A DNA stretch of 25,859 nt. Origin: Microcaldota archaeon (GTDB lineage: Archaea > Micrarchaeota > Micrarchaeia > Micrarchaeales > CABMGC01). Of the stretch, positions 1 to 6,982 are shown piece by piece. Numbering within the stretch: position 1 is the first letter of the stretch; every line of letters starts with the position of its first letter. Location: assembly GCA_027340645.1 (NCBI GenBank), contig DAHWQN010000002.1, forward strand, positions 1-25,859. Reading direction: 5' to 3'. Position numbers and translations under genes: made by a program. The notes under the pieces are model-generated. The model did no database searches. It saw nothing but the letters and a program-made list of their open reading frames with translations, and was not told where the DNA came from.

Positions 1-387
1 GGCAGCGTCAGGATCGTCTTTGAAATAATACGGAAGGAAGCTGCTGTCTATTGCCATTTTCGAGATAAATCTATCTCTATACAGCTCGCGTATTATCAAT
101 TCCGTGGTTCTTCCAATCTTTTCCTCACCGACTTCTTTTCGGACTTTGGAGTATATCGATGAATCAGGACACGATTTGTATCCCAATATCCTCAATAACT
201 TCCTGTCCCACAACTCTCCAGGTAGCTCTGCATCACTGCATCTGAATATTGGTTCTAGAGCCAATGCGACGACATGTTTTGCATACATCGTCCCTTTCCG
301 ATACCAGTGACCCAGGTCTCTTGCTACCGCACTTCCAATACCAACGACCGTTGGTGCTATATTTCTTAGTTTCGATACCATTTTCAT
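1..387 (-). CDS. Transposase, N-terminal part (cut by window edge)
   Basis: An open minus-strand frame of 129 codons runs from an ATG at 387 to the left edge with no stop, so only the N-terminal part is present. The protein begins MKMVSKLRNIAPTVV. It contains an N-terminal region of the kind that precedes the catalytic core of IS4/IS5-like DDE transposases (Lys/Arg-rich, with LWDRKLLRILGY) and then MAIDSSFLPYYFKDDPDAA, where the Asp of AIDSS fits the first catalytic Asp of a DDE enzyme. Assignment to a specific IS family is not possible from this fragment, and the insertion sequence ends were not found. It lies beside sugar-modification genes, as is usual in accessory regions. Confidence 0.65.
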   Translation of the reverse strand, partial: MKMVSKLRNIAPTVVGIGSAVARDLGHWYRKGTMYAKHVVALALEPIFRCSDAELPGELWDRKLLRILGYKSCPDSSIYSKVRKEVGEEKIGRTTELIIRELYRDRFISKMAIDSSFLPYYFKDDPDAA

Positions 388-713
388 TCTATCAAGTCGG
401 CGGTGGTTGCTGTCTGCCAACAGACGGCAGCTCCGCTAATGTTATAGACGTCTATTTTCTACAAACAGGTTGTTCGCAGAAGTTCTGTCGCCAATACAAC
501 CTACAATAGAAAAAAGCAAAAACCTTTCGGAATAGCGGACATATGGGTATTTAGATTTTCAAGACCCTCTTGCTATTTCAGCCATAGAAAAGCTGAATAC
601 AAGCTTTAATGTAGCATGACAGCTAAAAGTCCTGCATAATTTTGCTATCGCGCGTTCTGATTTCATATAGATTTATAAGGGAATACTGTTTACTATCTTA
701 CCATTACAGAAAG
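388..713. other. Intergenic stretch between transposase and methyltransferase genes
   Basis: About 326 bases without a supported gene. It holds an imperfect hairpin around 406-431 (GCTGTCTG against CAGACGGCAGC), a perfect 12-base palindrome ATAGACGTCTAT at 444-455, and a TATA-like box (TTTATAA) near 671-677 that would serve the gene starting at 714. The hairpins may belong to the end of the insertion sequence, but no matching opposite end is visible in the window. Confidence 0.35.
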
Positions 714-1391
714 ATGAGTTTAATGCCACTGTACATTATTGCCCACCTTAAGCGTATTATTCACCCATTCCAAACTTGGATTTGGATAAAGATGAGGATT
801 GAAGAATCAACCTTTTGGCATCAGCATGTGATAGATGCAGAGTATCAATGGCTTGTAGACAAATGCAGACCAAACACTACTCTGATAGACATAGGGGCGT
901 ATGAGGGCGACACTCCTATGTTCTTCTCTCTTTTCCATAACATAGTTAATATAATAGCCTTCGAGCCTGATAAGACACATTATAAGCGTGCAAAACAGCT
1001 ACTATTTCACGAAAGCAAGAATCCACACGTGAATAAAGTGACCCTATACAACGAAGCTGTGGGAAAAGATCATACTTTCGATGACAATATTATGTACCTA
1101 AACCCAAAAGATCATGAGAATATACGTTGCATAAGCCTTAACGATGCACTCAGATTGACGACAACAAGCGCCATAGTTATAAAATGCGACTGCGAGGGTG
1201 GGGAGTATGAGATATTCACACAAGAGGCAAAGTTCAGAAATGTGTATGCTATACAACTAGAATATCATCGTGGTCCAAAACAAATACCTGAGATATTAAA
1301 GGACAAGGGCTTCAAGATTATGTTAGAGCCAAGTAAGCCCTCTCCTGCATCAGATAAAAGTGAACTTGGTTACATTTATGCATGGCGATAG
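714..1391 (+). CDS. FkbM family SAM-dependent methyltransferase
   Basis: Predicted small-molecule or sugar O-methyltransferase with a Rossmann fold. The SAM-binding motif DIGAYEGDTPMF sits near residues 58-70, followed by AFEPDK (acidic residue at the end of strand 2) and the FkbM hallmark IKCDCEGGEYEIF near residue 165. The frame is open from a TTG at 642, but a TATA-like box near 671-677 places transcription start around 700, so the ATG at 714 (MSLMPLYIIAH, 225 aa) is preferred. It is followed 87 bases later by a GDP-fucose synthase-like gene, which suggests a role in decorating surface glycans or glycolipids. The substrate cannot be told from sequence. Confidence 0.85.
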   Translation: MSLMPLYIIAHLKRIIHPFQTWIWIKMRIEESTFWHQHVIDAEYQWLVDKCRPNTTLIDIGAYEGDTPMFFSLFHNIVNIIAFEPDKTHYKRAKQLLFHESKNPHVNKVTLYNEAVGKDHTFDDNIMYLNPKDHENIRCISLNDALRLTTTSAIVIKCDCEGGEYEIFTQEAKFRNVYAIQLEYHRGPKQIPEILKDKGFKIMLEPSKPSPASDKSELGYIYAWR

Positions 1392-1478
1392 ACATCTTCG
1401 CATGTTAACTCTTGACATGTTGGATTTAATAAAGATTGCATGTTATAAGACTATACAACATGGAGCAGTGGTAATGCA

Positions 1479-2414
1479 ATGAACATTGCTAAGAAAAGAA
1501 TTGTAGTAACTGGCGGCGCAGGATTTTTAGGACAAAGAGTCATAAACCTATTAGTGGAAAAGGGCGTTAGCAGAAACAACATATTTGTGCCACGTTCAAA
1601 TGATTACGATTTAATGGTATGGGAAAACTGTAAGAAGGTTGCTGAAGATGCAGACATAATAATGCACCTTGCTGCGAAAGTTGGCGGAATAGGTTTCAAC
1701 CAAAAATACCCGGGAGAGGCATTTTATGATAACAGCATACCCGGAATGCAGCTTATGGAAGCAGCAAGAATTGCGGGGGTTGAGAAATTTGTCATAATGG
1801 GCAGTGTTTGCGCATATCCCAAGATTGTATCTGTTCCATTTAAAGAGAAAGATCTTTGGAATGGGTACCCAGAAGAAACAAACGCGCCCTACGGACTTGC
1901 AAAGAAGATGCTGCTTGTTCAGGCGCAGGCCTATCGTCAACAATACGGTTTAAACGCAATTTATCTACTCGGGGTTAACTTATATGGTCCAGGTGACAAT
2001 TTTGATCCAGAATCGTCGCATGTGATACCTGCACTTATAAAAAAAGTCAAGGAAGCAAGAGACTCTGGGCGTGACCACATAGATGTATGGGGCACAGGCA
2101 GTGCAAGCCGCGAGTTCCTTTATGTAGATGACGCGGCAGAAGGCATAGTCCTAGCAACAGAGAAATATAACAATCAAGATCCCGTGAATCTCGGTTCAGG
2201 GATGGAAATAACTATCAGGGAGCTTGTGGAAACTATTGCAGAGCTGATGGATTTCAAGGGCGAGATTCGCTGGGATAGAAGCAAACCAGATGGGCAGCCA
2301 CGACGGTGTCTTGATGTATCACGCGCCGAGAAGGAGTTTGGGTTCAGGGCGCACACGTCCTTCCGCGATGGCTTGAGAACTACGATAGAGTGGTATGAGA
2401 AACAGAGATCCTGA
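1479..2414 (+). CDS. fcl: GDP-L-fucose synthase / NAD-dependent sugar epimerase
   Basis: Extended short-chain dehydrogenase that would turn GDP-4-keto-6-deoxymannose into GDP-L-fucose. The NAD(P)-binding motif TGGAGFLG is at residues 12-19. HLAAKVGGIGFN and GSVCAYPK match the GDP-fucose synthase subgroup, which carries a Ser and Cys in this loop. The catalytic Tyr and Lys are in APYGLAKK. NLYGPGDNFDPESSHVIPALI is also characteristic of this subgroup, as is the C-terminal FRDGLRTTIEWY. The length of 311 aa is normal. No GDP-mannose dehydratase is visible, so the substrate source must be elsewhere. The gene converges on the EF-Tu-like gene downstream with about 20 bases between them. Confidence 0.88.
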   Translation: MNIAKKRIVVTGGAGFLGQRVINLLVEKGVSRNNIFVPRSNDYDLMVWENCKKVAEDADIIMHLAAKVGGIGFNQKYPGEAFYDNSIPGMQLMEAARIAGVEKFVIMGSVCAYPKIVSVPFKEKDLWNGYPEETNAPYGLAKKMLLVQAQAYRQQYGLNAIYLLGVNLYGPGDNFDPESSHVIPALIKKVKEARDSGRDHIDVWGTGSASREFLYVDDAAEGIVLATEKYNNQDPVNLGSGMEITIRELVETIAELMDFKGEIRWDRSKPDGQPRRCLDVSRAEKEFGFRAHTSFRDGLRTTIEWYEKQRS

Positions 2415-2433
2415 GCACCTTCCTCACACTTCT

Positions 2434-3318
2434 TCAACTGACGGCTCTTCCAGCGCACAGCACTTTCGGTTTCTTGTCCCTGAGGATTATGAAGCTGTTG
2501 CGCATCTGCATGGGCTTTCCGAACTTTATCCTATAGCTGCTGCCATCTTTCGAGATCTTGCACGGGACTACTCCAAATCCTGATACCATTGTGTACTGCG
2601 TGTCCTCTGAAAAGCTGCTGTCCAGGGGATTGAATGAAAGCTGTGCAGTTATTTCATCAACAGCGCCTACGCGCTCCTTTGCGATTATCTCTCCCTTTTC
2701 AACATCACTGTCATCCACTCCCTTCACTGCTAGGCCGACTCTTGCGCCAGGAGTCGCGCTGTCACGATCCTCATCCTGTACCTGTATGGAGCGAACCTGG
2801 AGCTTCTTGCCATGCGATGTTACCAACTCATCGTGCTTCTTTATAGTGCCGCTTGCGGCTATGCCGAGCAATACGGTGCCGACTCCCTTAACTGGAAAGG
2901 ACTTGTCTATGTCTATTATAGGGGCCCCCTCACTGTTCTTTGATGAAGCAATAGCTGAGAGTCTTGCCAATATCTCCTCCTTATCCACAAGCTCATGCTC
3001 GAGGCCGAGCTTGCCTATAACTCCAGACACATCATTGTCCTTTGTAAGAAACACTCTCTTCTTAAGCAGCGATGCCGCTATGACCGCCTCGCCGAATGTC
3101 GCATCTATGCTCTTAGTGCTTATTATTACCACATCGGCCAGGGTTAAAACCTCGCCCATGGCGTAGAACTTGCCCTCAAGGTCTGATGGCGCAAGGATTG
3201 TGTACACATTATCGCCATCGCGCCTGTTGTAGAATGTTATGCCATTCTCGCCGTTCTTCTTGCCCAGCCAGCCTGCAAGCTCAGGGTCGTTGGGCAGTGC
3301 GGCTACTAAGTAGTTCAT
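2434..3318 (-). CDS. EF-Tu domain 2-like protein with a degenerate G domain (SelB/EF-Tu paralog)
   Basis: A 294-aa protein with an EF-Tu/SelB-like layout. Residues 1-125 keep G-domain-like hydrophobic strands, but no P-loop (GxxxxGK[ST]) and no NKxD motif can be found; VFLTKDND lies where NKxD would be. Residues ~138-215 are a clear translation-factor domain 2 (FPVKGVGTVLLGIAASGTIK, then GKKLQVRSIQVQDEDRDSAT and PGARVGLAVKGV), and the rest resembles domain 3. Archaea are known to carry such EF-Tu-domain-2 proteins beside real EF-1A. The frame opens at 3381, but TATA-like boxes at about 3345-3362 make ATG 3318 (MNYLVAALP) the likely start. The function is unknown: perhaps ribosome or aminoacyl-tRNA related, but not a GTPase as it stands. 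Confidence 0.75.
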   Translation of the reverse strand: MNYLVAALPNDPELAGWLGKKNGENGITFYNRRDGDNVYTILAPSDLEGKFYAMGEVLTLADVVIISTKSIDATFGEAVIAASLLKKRVFLTKDNDVSGVIGKLGLEHELVDKEEILARLSAIASSKNSEGAPIIDIDKSFPVKGVGTVLLGIAASGTIKKHDELVTSHGKKLQVRSIQVQDEDRDSATPGARVGLAVKGVDDSDVEKGEIIAKERVGAVDEITAQLSFNPLDSSFSEDTQYTMVSGFGVVPCKISKDGSSYRIKFGKPMQMRNSFIILRDKKPKVLCAGRAVS

Positions 3319-3379
3319 TGTACCAATTAAGTATTGTGAAAGAAGACTTATAATCTTTATACATATCCAGCCACGCAGC

Positions 3380-3414
3380 ATTCAGAAAGTCCTGTACTTG
3401 CCAAGGGCTATGTT
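3380..3414 (-). repeat. Duplicated 3' end of the mat gene, left copy
   Basis: Thirty-five bases identical to 5076-5110 except for one substitution (T instead of C at 3392, which turns Gly of the mat C-terminus into Arg). Read on the minus strand it encodes NIALGKYRTF and a stop, the same ending as the intact mat gene (NIALGKYGTF). Weaker similarity continues for about another 12 bases (Glu-x-Thr). The copy is cut off from any mat reading frame by an upstream stop and lies just beyond the AbiE cassette, so it is a scar, not a gene. Confidence 0.85.
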
Positions 3415-3458
3415 CATTGTGAGCTCCTAATATGATGTTATCTATAATGAAAGTAATA

Positions 3459-3502
3459 TTTATATATGTATCATAATATCATATAAAAAGGATATTGTGA
3501 TA
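3459..3502 (+). promoter_or_regulatory. AbiE promoter with inverted-repeat operator
   Basis: A TATA box TTTATATA lies at 3459-3466, about 40 bases before the antitoxin start. Overlapping the expected transcription start is an inverted repeat, TATCATAATATC at 3469-3480 and GATATTGTGATA at 3491-3502 (11 of 12 positions complementary, 10-base spacer). AbiEi antitoxins are known to bind inverted repeats in their own promoter, so autorepression is a reasonable inference. Confidence 0.6.
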
Positions 3503-3505
3503 TAA

Positions 3506-4141
3506 ATGAAAAGTATGCTGCTGCTCAAAAAATTAAGGCTTGAAAACAAGGAGTTCTTTGCATCGGACGAGATTAGGGCAATTTGCGCTTCCATGGGGCT
3601 GGATTATGACCTTGCAATAAGGTATCTACTGGCACGAGGATACATGATAAGGATATTCCGGGGAATTTTTTATGTAAAGACCGCAGATGAAACCGAGCTT
3701 GGAAAAGTGCGGTACAACCCCTTAACACTCGTTGCAAAGGGCATAGAGGTGAAGGGGGTAAAGCCCTGGTATTTCGGGCTGCACTCCGCACTGAAGCTGA
3801 ATAACATGACGCATGAGTACTTTACTGTAGACGAGATAGTAAGCGCGTGCTTATTCAGGGCGTCTAATATGCTTGTTGCAGGCCACAGGTTCAAGTTTTA
3901 CAAATTCTCAAAAAAGCTACTCGTAAATGGGATAATCGAAGAAAATGGGCTCAGATATTCCAGCCCAGAAAAGACAATACTGGATTTCATATACCTATGG
4001 CGGTACAACAGCATTCCTAGGGAAAAGATAATGCTCGACGTGTCTGAATGGCTGCGACCCTCTTACAAAGCTAAGATAAGCAGTTATGCGCGTGACTACC
4101 CTAATACTGTGGCTGAGATAGCCGCCGAGATAATTACATGA
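3506..4141 (+). CDS. abiEi: Type IV toxin-antitoxin system antitoxin, AbiEi family
   Basis: A 211-aa protein with an N-terminal winged-helix domain (residues ~1-58, ending in the wing IRIFRGIFYVK) and the AbiEi C-terminal domain. Family signatures are PWYFGLHSAL at 87-96 and GLRYSSPEKTILDFIYLW at 148-165. In the AbiE system the protein represses its own operon and counters the nucleotidyltransferase toxin without direct complex formation. Its stop overlaps the toxin start (ATGA at 4138-4141), which implies translational coupling. An inverted repeat covers the promoter. The pair sits between two copies of the mat 3' end, which suggests it arrived as a cassette. Confidence 0.88.
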   Translation: MKSMLLLKKLRLENKEFFASDEIRAICASMGLDYDLAIRYLLARGYMIRIFRGIFYVKTADETELGKVRYNPLTLVAKGIEVKGVKPWYFGLHSALKLNNMTHEYFTVDEIVSACLFRASNMLVAGHRFKFYKFSKKLLVNGIIEENGLRYSSPEKTILDFIYLWRYNSIPREKIMLDVSEWLRPSYKAKISSYARDYPNTVAEIAAEIIT

Positions 4142-5076
4142 ATAGAGAGCTCATAGAACAGATATGCGATACGCACTCGATACAAAATGCAGAGCTGGTA
4201 GAAAAAGACATTGTCCTGCAGCTTATTCTGTTAGATTTATCAAAAAACCTATATTTTCATTCACAGTTTCTTTTTAAAGGCGGTACCCGTCTATGTAAAG
4301 CATATCTGGATTATGAGAGGTTTTCTGAAGACATAGACTTCACCTGGAAGAACCAGGAAGAATTTGCAGGAACTTCACAGAAAAGACTCAGGCAGATGCT
4401 ATCGCGTCACATAATTGCTATTGGAAGAATACTCGAAACAATTGCAAAGAGCAGGAATCTCGATTTCAAGTCAGAAAAAGAGGACAAGAAGTATGTGGAG
4501 TTTGGCGGCAGCAATAAGATGTGCACATTCAAATTATGGTATACCTCTGTAATCTCAGGACGTAAAGCATTTATCAAAATGCAGATAAATTTTGTCGAGC
4601 TCCTGCTCTTCAAGTCTCGTAAAAAAAACTTGAGAAGCCTCATTGACAATCACAACAAAGAGCTCGAAGCATTGTTTCCTGAAGTATTGGACTACGAAAA
4701 AAGAATCCCTTTTGAGGTTTATGACGTCAAAGAAATATTGTGCGAGAAAATCAGGGCAATCCTTACAAGAAAGGGCATAAAGGCGAGGGACTTTATTGAC
4801 ATTTACCTTATTCATGAAAAGTTTGGTATAAGTCCTGAAGCGCTCAAGAAAGAGGCCCTGCTGAAGATAAGATCATCATTCAGGCTGTACCACAAATATA
4901 AGGCTAACTTTGCAGGCAGGTCTACGCCTGTAAATATCGACGAACGCCAGCTTTTGCTGGAGGTGAGGCCGCTTCTTTTAAAGCCGATAAACTACAAGTC
5001 ATTCTATATATTTCTCAAAAGTCAAGAGAAAACTTTAGACGAGATCGCAACAGCGTTAAGGGAAGGCGGCTCCTGA
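4138..5076 (+). CDS. abiEii: Type IV toxin-antitoxin system toxin, AbiEii family nucleotidyltransferase
   Basis: A 312-aa DUF1814-type nucleotidyltransferase. Motif I is KGGT (47-50) followed by RFSEDIDFTW (61-70), with the two acidic residues of SEDID expected to hold metal. Motif II is KMQINFVE (148-155). Motifs III/IV are EKIRAILTRKGIKARDFIDI near 203-222. Known members transfer nucleotides to tRNA acceptor ends or GTP and cause reversible growth arrest. All motif residues are present, so the toxin looks active. Its stop codon is one base from the stop of the convergent mat gene, and its last bases abut the right copy of the mat 3' repeat, an arrangement expected if the cassette was inserted exactly there. 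Confidence 0.88.
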   Translation: MNRELIEQICDTHSIQNAELVEKDIVLQLILLDLSKNLYFHSQFLFKGGTRLCKAYLDYERFSEDIDFTWKNQEEFAGTSQKRLRQMLSRHIIAIGRILETIAKSRNLDFKSEKEDKKYVEFGGSNKMCTFKLWYTSVISGRKAFIKMQINFVELLLFKSRKKNLRSLIDNHNKELEALFPEVLDYEKRIPFEVYDVKEILCEKIRAILTRKGIKARDFIDIYLIHEKFGISPEALKKEALLKIRSSFRLYHKYKANFAGRSTPVNIDERQLLLEVRPLLLKPINYKSFYIFLKSQEKTLDEIATALREGGS

Positions 5077-5110
5077 TTCAGAAAGTCCCGTACTTGCCAA
5101 GGGCTATGTT
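5076..5110 (-). repeat. Duplicated 3' end of the mat gene, right (in-frame) copy
   Basis: The partner of the repeat at 3380-3414. Here the 35 bases form the real C-terminus and stop of the intact mat gene (IALGKYGTF). The distance between the two copies is 1,661 bases and contains only the AbiE promoter and two genes; no integrase or transposase lies between them. Confidence 0.85.
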
Positions 5111-6274
5111 GTGCGTAAACTCGCCTATGTTCTCAAGGTAGCCCTCTGCTACGTATCTTGCCTTGCTGCTGAGCTTTTCGAAGTCAGACCTTCCCGTTAT
5201 TATGTTCATGTTCAGGTTGTGTGGCTCGCTTATGGGCTTGCCTATCTGCGAAAGCACTGCAACATCGCACTCCTTTATCTCAGAATACTCCTGTGCAACC
5301 TGCTGTGCGAGCTGGGTAGCAAGTATATTGTATATCTTGCCTATGTGGCTTACTGGATTCTTTCCCGCTGCAGCCTCAAGGCTCATGTGTCTGAATGGCG
5401 TAATAAGTCCATTCACCCTATTGCCTCTACCAACAGAGCCGTCATCGCCTGATTCGCAGCTCAGACCCGTCTTGGTTATGTATACGTCCCCACCCTCTTC
5501 AGGATCTCCAGTATTAATATGCACATTTACCTTCTTCTGGGTAATCTTCCTCGCGTTCTTAACAATATCCTGCGCAATCTTGATTTTGTATTCTCTGTAG
5601 GCATTTATGTCTTTTACGTGCTGCGCCACAAAGGCAATGGCTACTGTGAGCGATATGCTGCCGCTCTCGCGCATTCCCATAACCTTCACGTCTTCACCAA
5701 CCATCGGCATGCGCTTCTTGTAATCTTTTGAGTTAAGGAAGTGTTCAGTTTCAAGAACAAGGCGCTCCGTATCAGTGAATGGAGCAAAGCCTATCCCGAA
5801 TGAAGTGTCGTTTGCAAGAGGTACTCCAGTACCCCTGCCGAATATGCTGGTAAGGTCAGAACTTCCATCCGCTATCCTGGATTCTATCCTGACCTCATCA
5901 TCAATGTTCAGGAAGCGCGTGTTGTCCTTCAGGTACTTTGCCGCTGTTTCTTTCGCTATCTCATCCACGTCTATCTTCCTGCCGCTTGTGCCGCGCGCAG
6001 CCCTTCCAGTAACTATGACCTCTATGCGCTTGGTTATTGCCCCATGCCCGAATCCCACCCTTGCTGCACCACCTATGACCAATCCCTTGTCAACATTATG
6101 GTGCAGTATCGTCCCAAACTCTTCAATATAACGCTTTGACAGGGCGACGCTTGTTGCGTCTACAATGCCATCTATAAGACTATCCGGATGTCCGATCCCT
6201 TTCCTTTCAACATATTCAGTGTTCTGCATGCCTACTGGCGTTATGTCAAGCCTGTTTACAGATATGTTTGCCAT
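5078..6274 (-). CDS. mat: S-adenosylmethionine synthetase, archaeal type
   Basis: Makes S-adenosylmethionine from methionine and ATP. The protein matches the archaeal MAT family, which differs strongly from bacterial MetK: ERKGIGHPDSLIDGI near residue 23, HHNVDKGLVIGGAARVGFG in the first third, FGRGTGVPLANDTSFGIGF in the middle, and GRGNRVNGLITPFRHMSLE with AAAGKNPVSHIGKIYN toward the end. At 398 aa it has normal family length. The frame opens with a TTG at 6307, but a TATA box at 6311-6318 would place transcription start near 6288, so ATG 6274 (MANISVNR) is chosen. The 3' end is duplicated at 3380-3414. The gene is divergent from an HTH-CBS regulator. Confidence 0.95.
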   Translation of the reverse strand: MANISVNRLDITPVGMQNTEYVERKGIGHPDSLIDGIVDATSVALSKRYIEEFGTILHHNVDKGLVIGGAARVGFGHGAITKRIEVIVTGRAARGTSGRKIDVDEIAKETAAKYLKDNTRFLNIDDEVRIESRIADGSSDLTSIFGRGTGVPLANDTSFGIGFAPFTDTERLVLETEHFLNSKDYKKRMPMVGEDVKVMGMRESGSISLTVAIAFVAQHVKDINAYREYKIKIAQDIVKNARKITQKKVNVHINTGDPEEGGDVYITKTGLSCESGDDGSVGRGNRVNGLITPFRHMSLEAAAGKNPVSHIGKIYNILATQLAQQVAQEYSEIKECDVAVLSQIGKPISEPHNLNMNIITGRSDFEKLSSKARYVAEGYLENIGEFTHNIALGKYGTF

Positions 6275-6310
6275 GTCATCATCTTTGTCTACTCTGTGTT
6301 CCAGCAAAGT

Positions 6311-6318
6311 ATATAAAT
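6311..6318 (-). promoter_or_regulatory. TATA box of mat
   Basis: ATTTATAT on the minus strand, about 37 bases before the mat ATG at 6274 and overlapping the upstream TTG alternative, which argues against that start. The intergenic region of 91 bases is shared with the divergent HTH-CBS gene, whose own AT-rich promoter lies near 6329-6342. Confidence 0.5.
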
Positions 6319-6365
6319 GCTATCTTTCTATAATAAATACATAGATAAAAATTACTGTTGGTAAT

Positions 6366-6962
6366 ATGGACAATAAGACGGAGAGCCCCGAGTCAGTGTC
6401 ATACACAATACGAACTTCAAGAAAAGGACTCGGCATGAGCCAGAAGGAGCTGGCAAACCTATGCGGCCTGAGCCAGAGCATGATAGCAAGGCTAGAGGGC
6501 GATATAAAAAAGCTCAATCCAAGCTACTCGGTAGTATACTCAGTTATGAAAAAGCTTGAGGAGCTCAGCTCGCCAGAAAGCAGACTCAAAACATTCGCTA
6601 TCACCGCATCTAGCATAATGCACAGGAACGTCACCGCTCTGAAGCCTGACGATAGCGTGGAAAAGGCGATACACATAATAAAAAATTACGACTTTCTGCA
6701 TATACCTGTAATAGACGATTCACGTATGATTCTTGGGACAATACACCAGAAGGATTTATTGGACATCGCAACCAAAAACCCAAACAACATAAAGTCGATA
6801 AAGGTCCGTATTATAATGTCTCCTTCGCTGCCGCAGGTCGACAAAGGAACCAGTTTGGCTGTGCTCAAACCAATAATCGAGGGCTCTGGATCAGTTCTGG
6901 TAACGGAGAAGGGCCAGCTCCTTGGTATAATAACTGCATACGATGTACTGAAGCTTGTCTGA
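6366..6962 (+). CDS. HTH (XRE-type) regulator with two CBS domains
   Basis: A 198-aa predicted transcription regulator of a type common in archaea. Residues ~14-60 are a Cro/C1-like helix-turn-helix (RKGLGMSQKELANLCGLSQS, then MIARLEGD). Two CBS domains follow: ~80-138 (SIMHRNVTALKPDDSV to LGTIHQKDLLDI) and ~143-198 (IIMSPSLPQVDKGTSL to LLGIITAYDVLKLV). CBS pairs bind adenosyl compounds such as AMP, ATP or SAM. It is transcribed divergently from the SAM synthetase gene across 91 bases, so control of mat by an adenosyl ligand is a plausible but untested idea. The gene converges on deoxyhypusine synthase. Confidence 0.88.
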   Translation: MDNKTESPESVSYTIRTSRKGLGMSQKELANLCGLSQSMIARLEGDIKKLNPSYSVVYSVMKKLEELSSPESRLKTFAITASSIMHRNVTALKPDDSVEKAIHIIKNYDFLHIPVIDDSRMILGTIHQKDLLDIATKNPNNIKSIKVRIIMSPSLPQVDKGTSLAVLKPIIEGSGSVLVTEKGQLLGIITAYDVLKLV

Positions 6963-6982
6963 ACGCAATACTAAGATTCCAG

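Noticed and set aside
406..431. Hairpin next to the transposase as an insertion-sequence end
   Set aside because: The pairing is imperfect and the other end lies outside the window, so no terminal repeat can be confirmed.
2558..3166. Plus-strand Ser/Thr-rich frame of 202 codons
   Set aside because: Antisense shadow of the EF-Tu-like gene; it has no recognisable domain.
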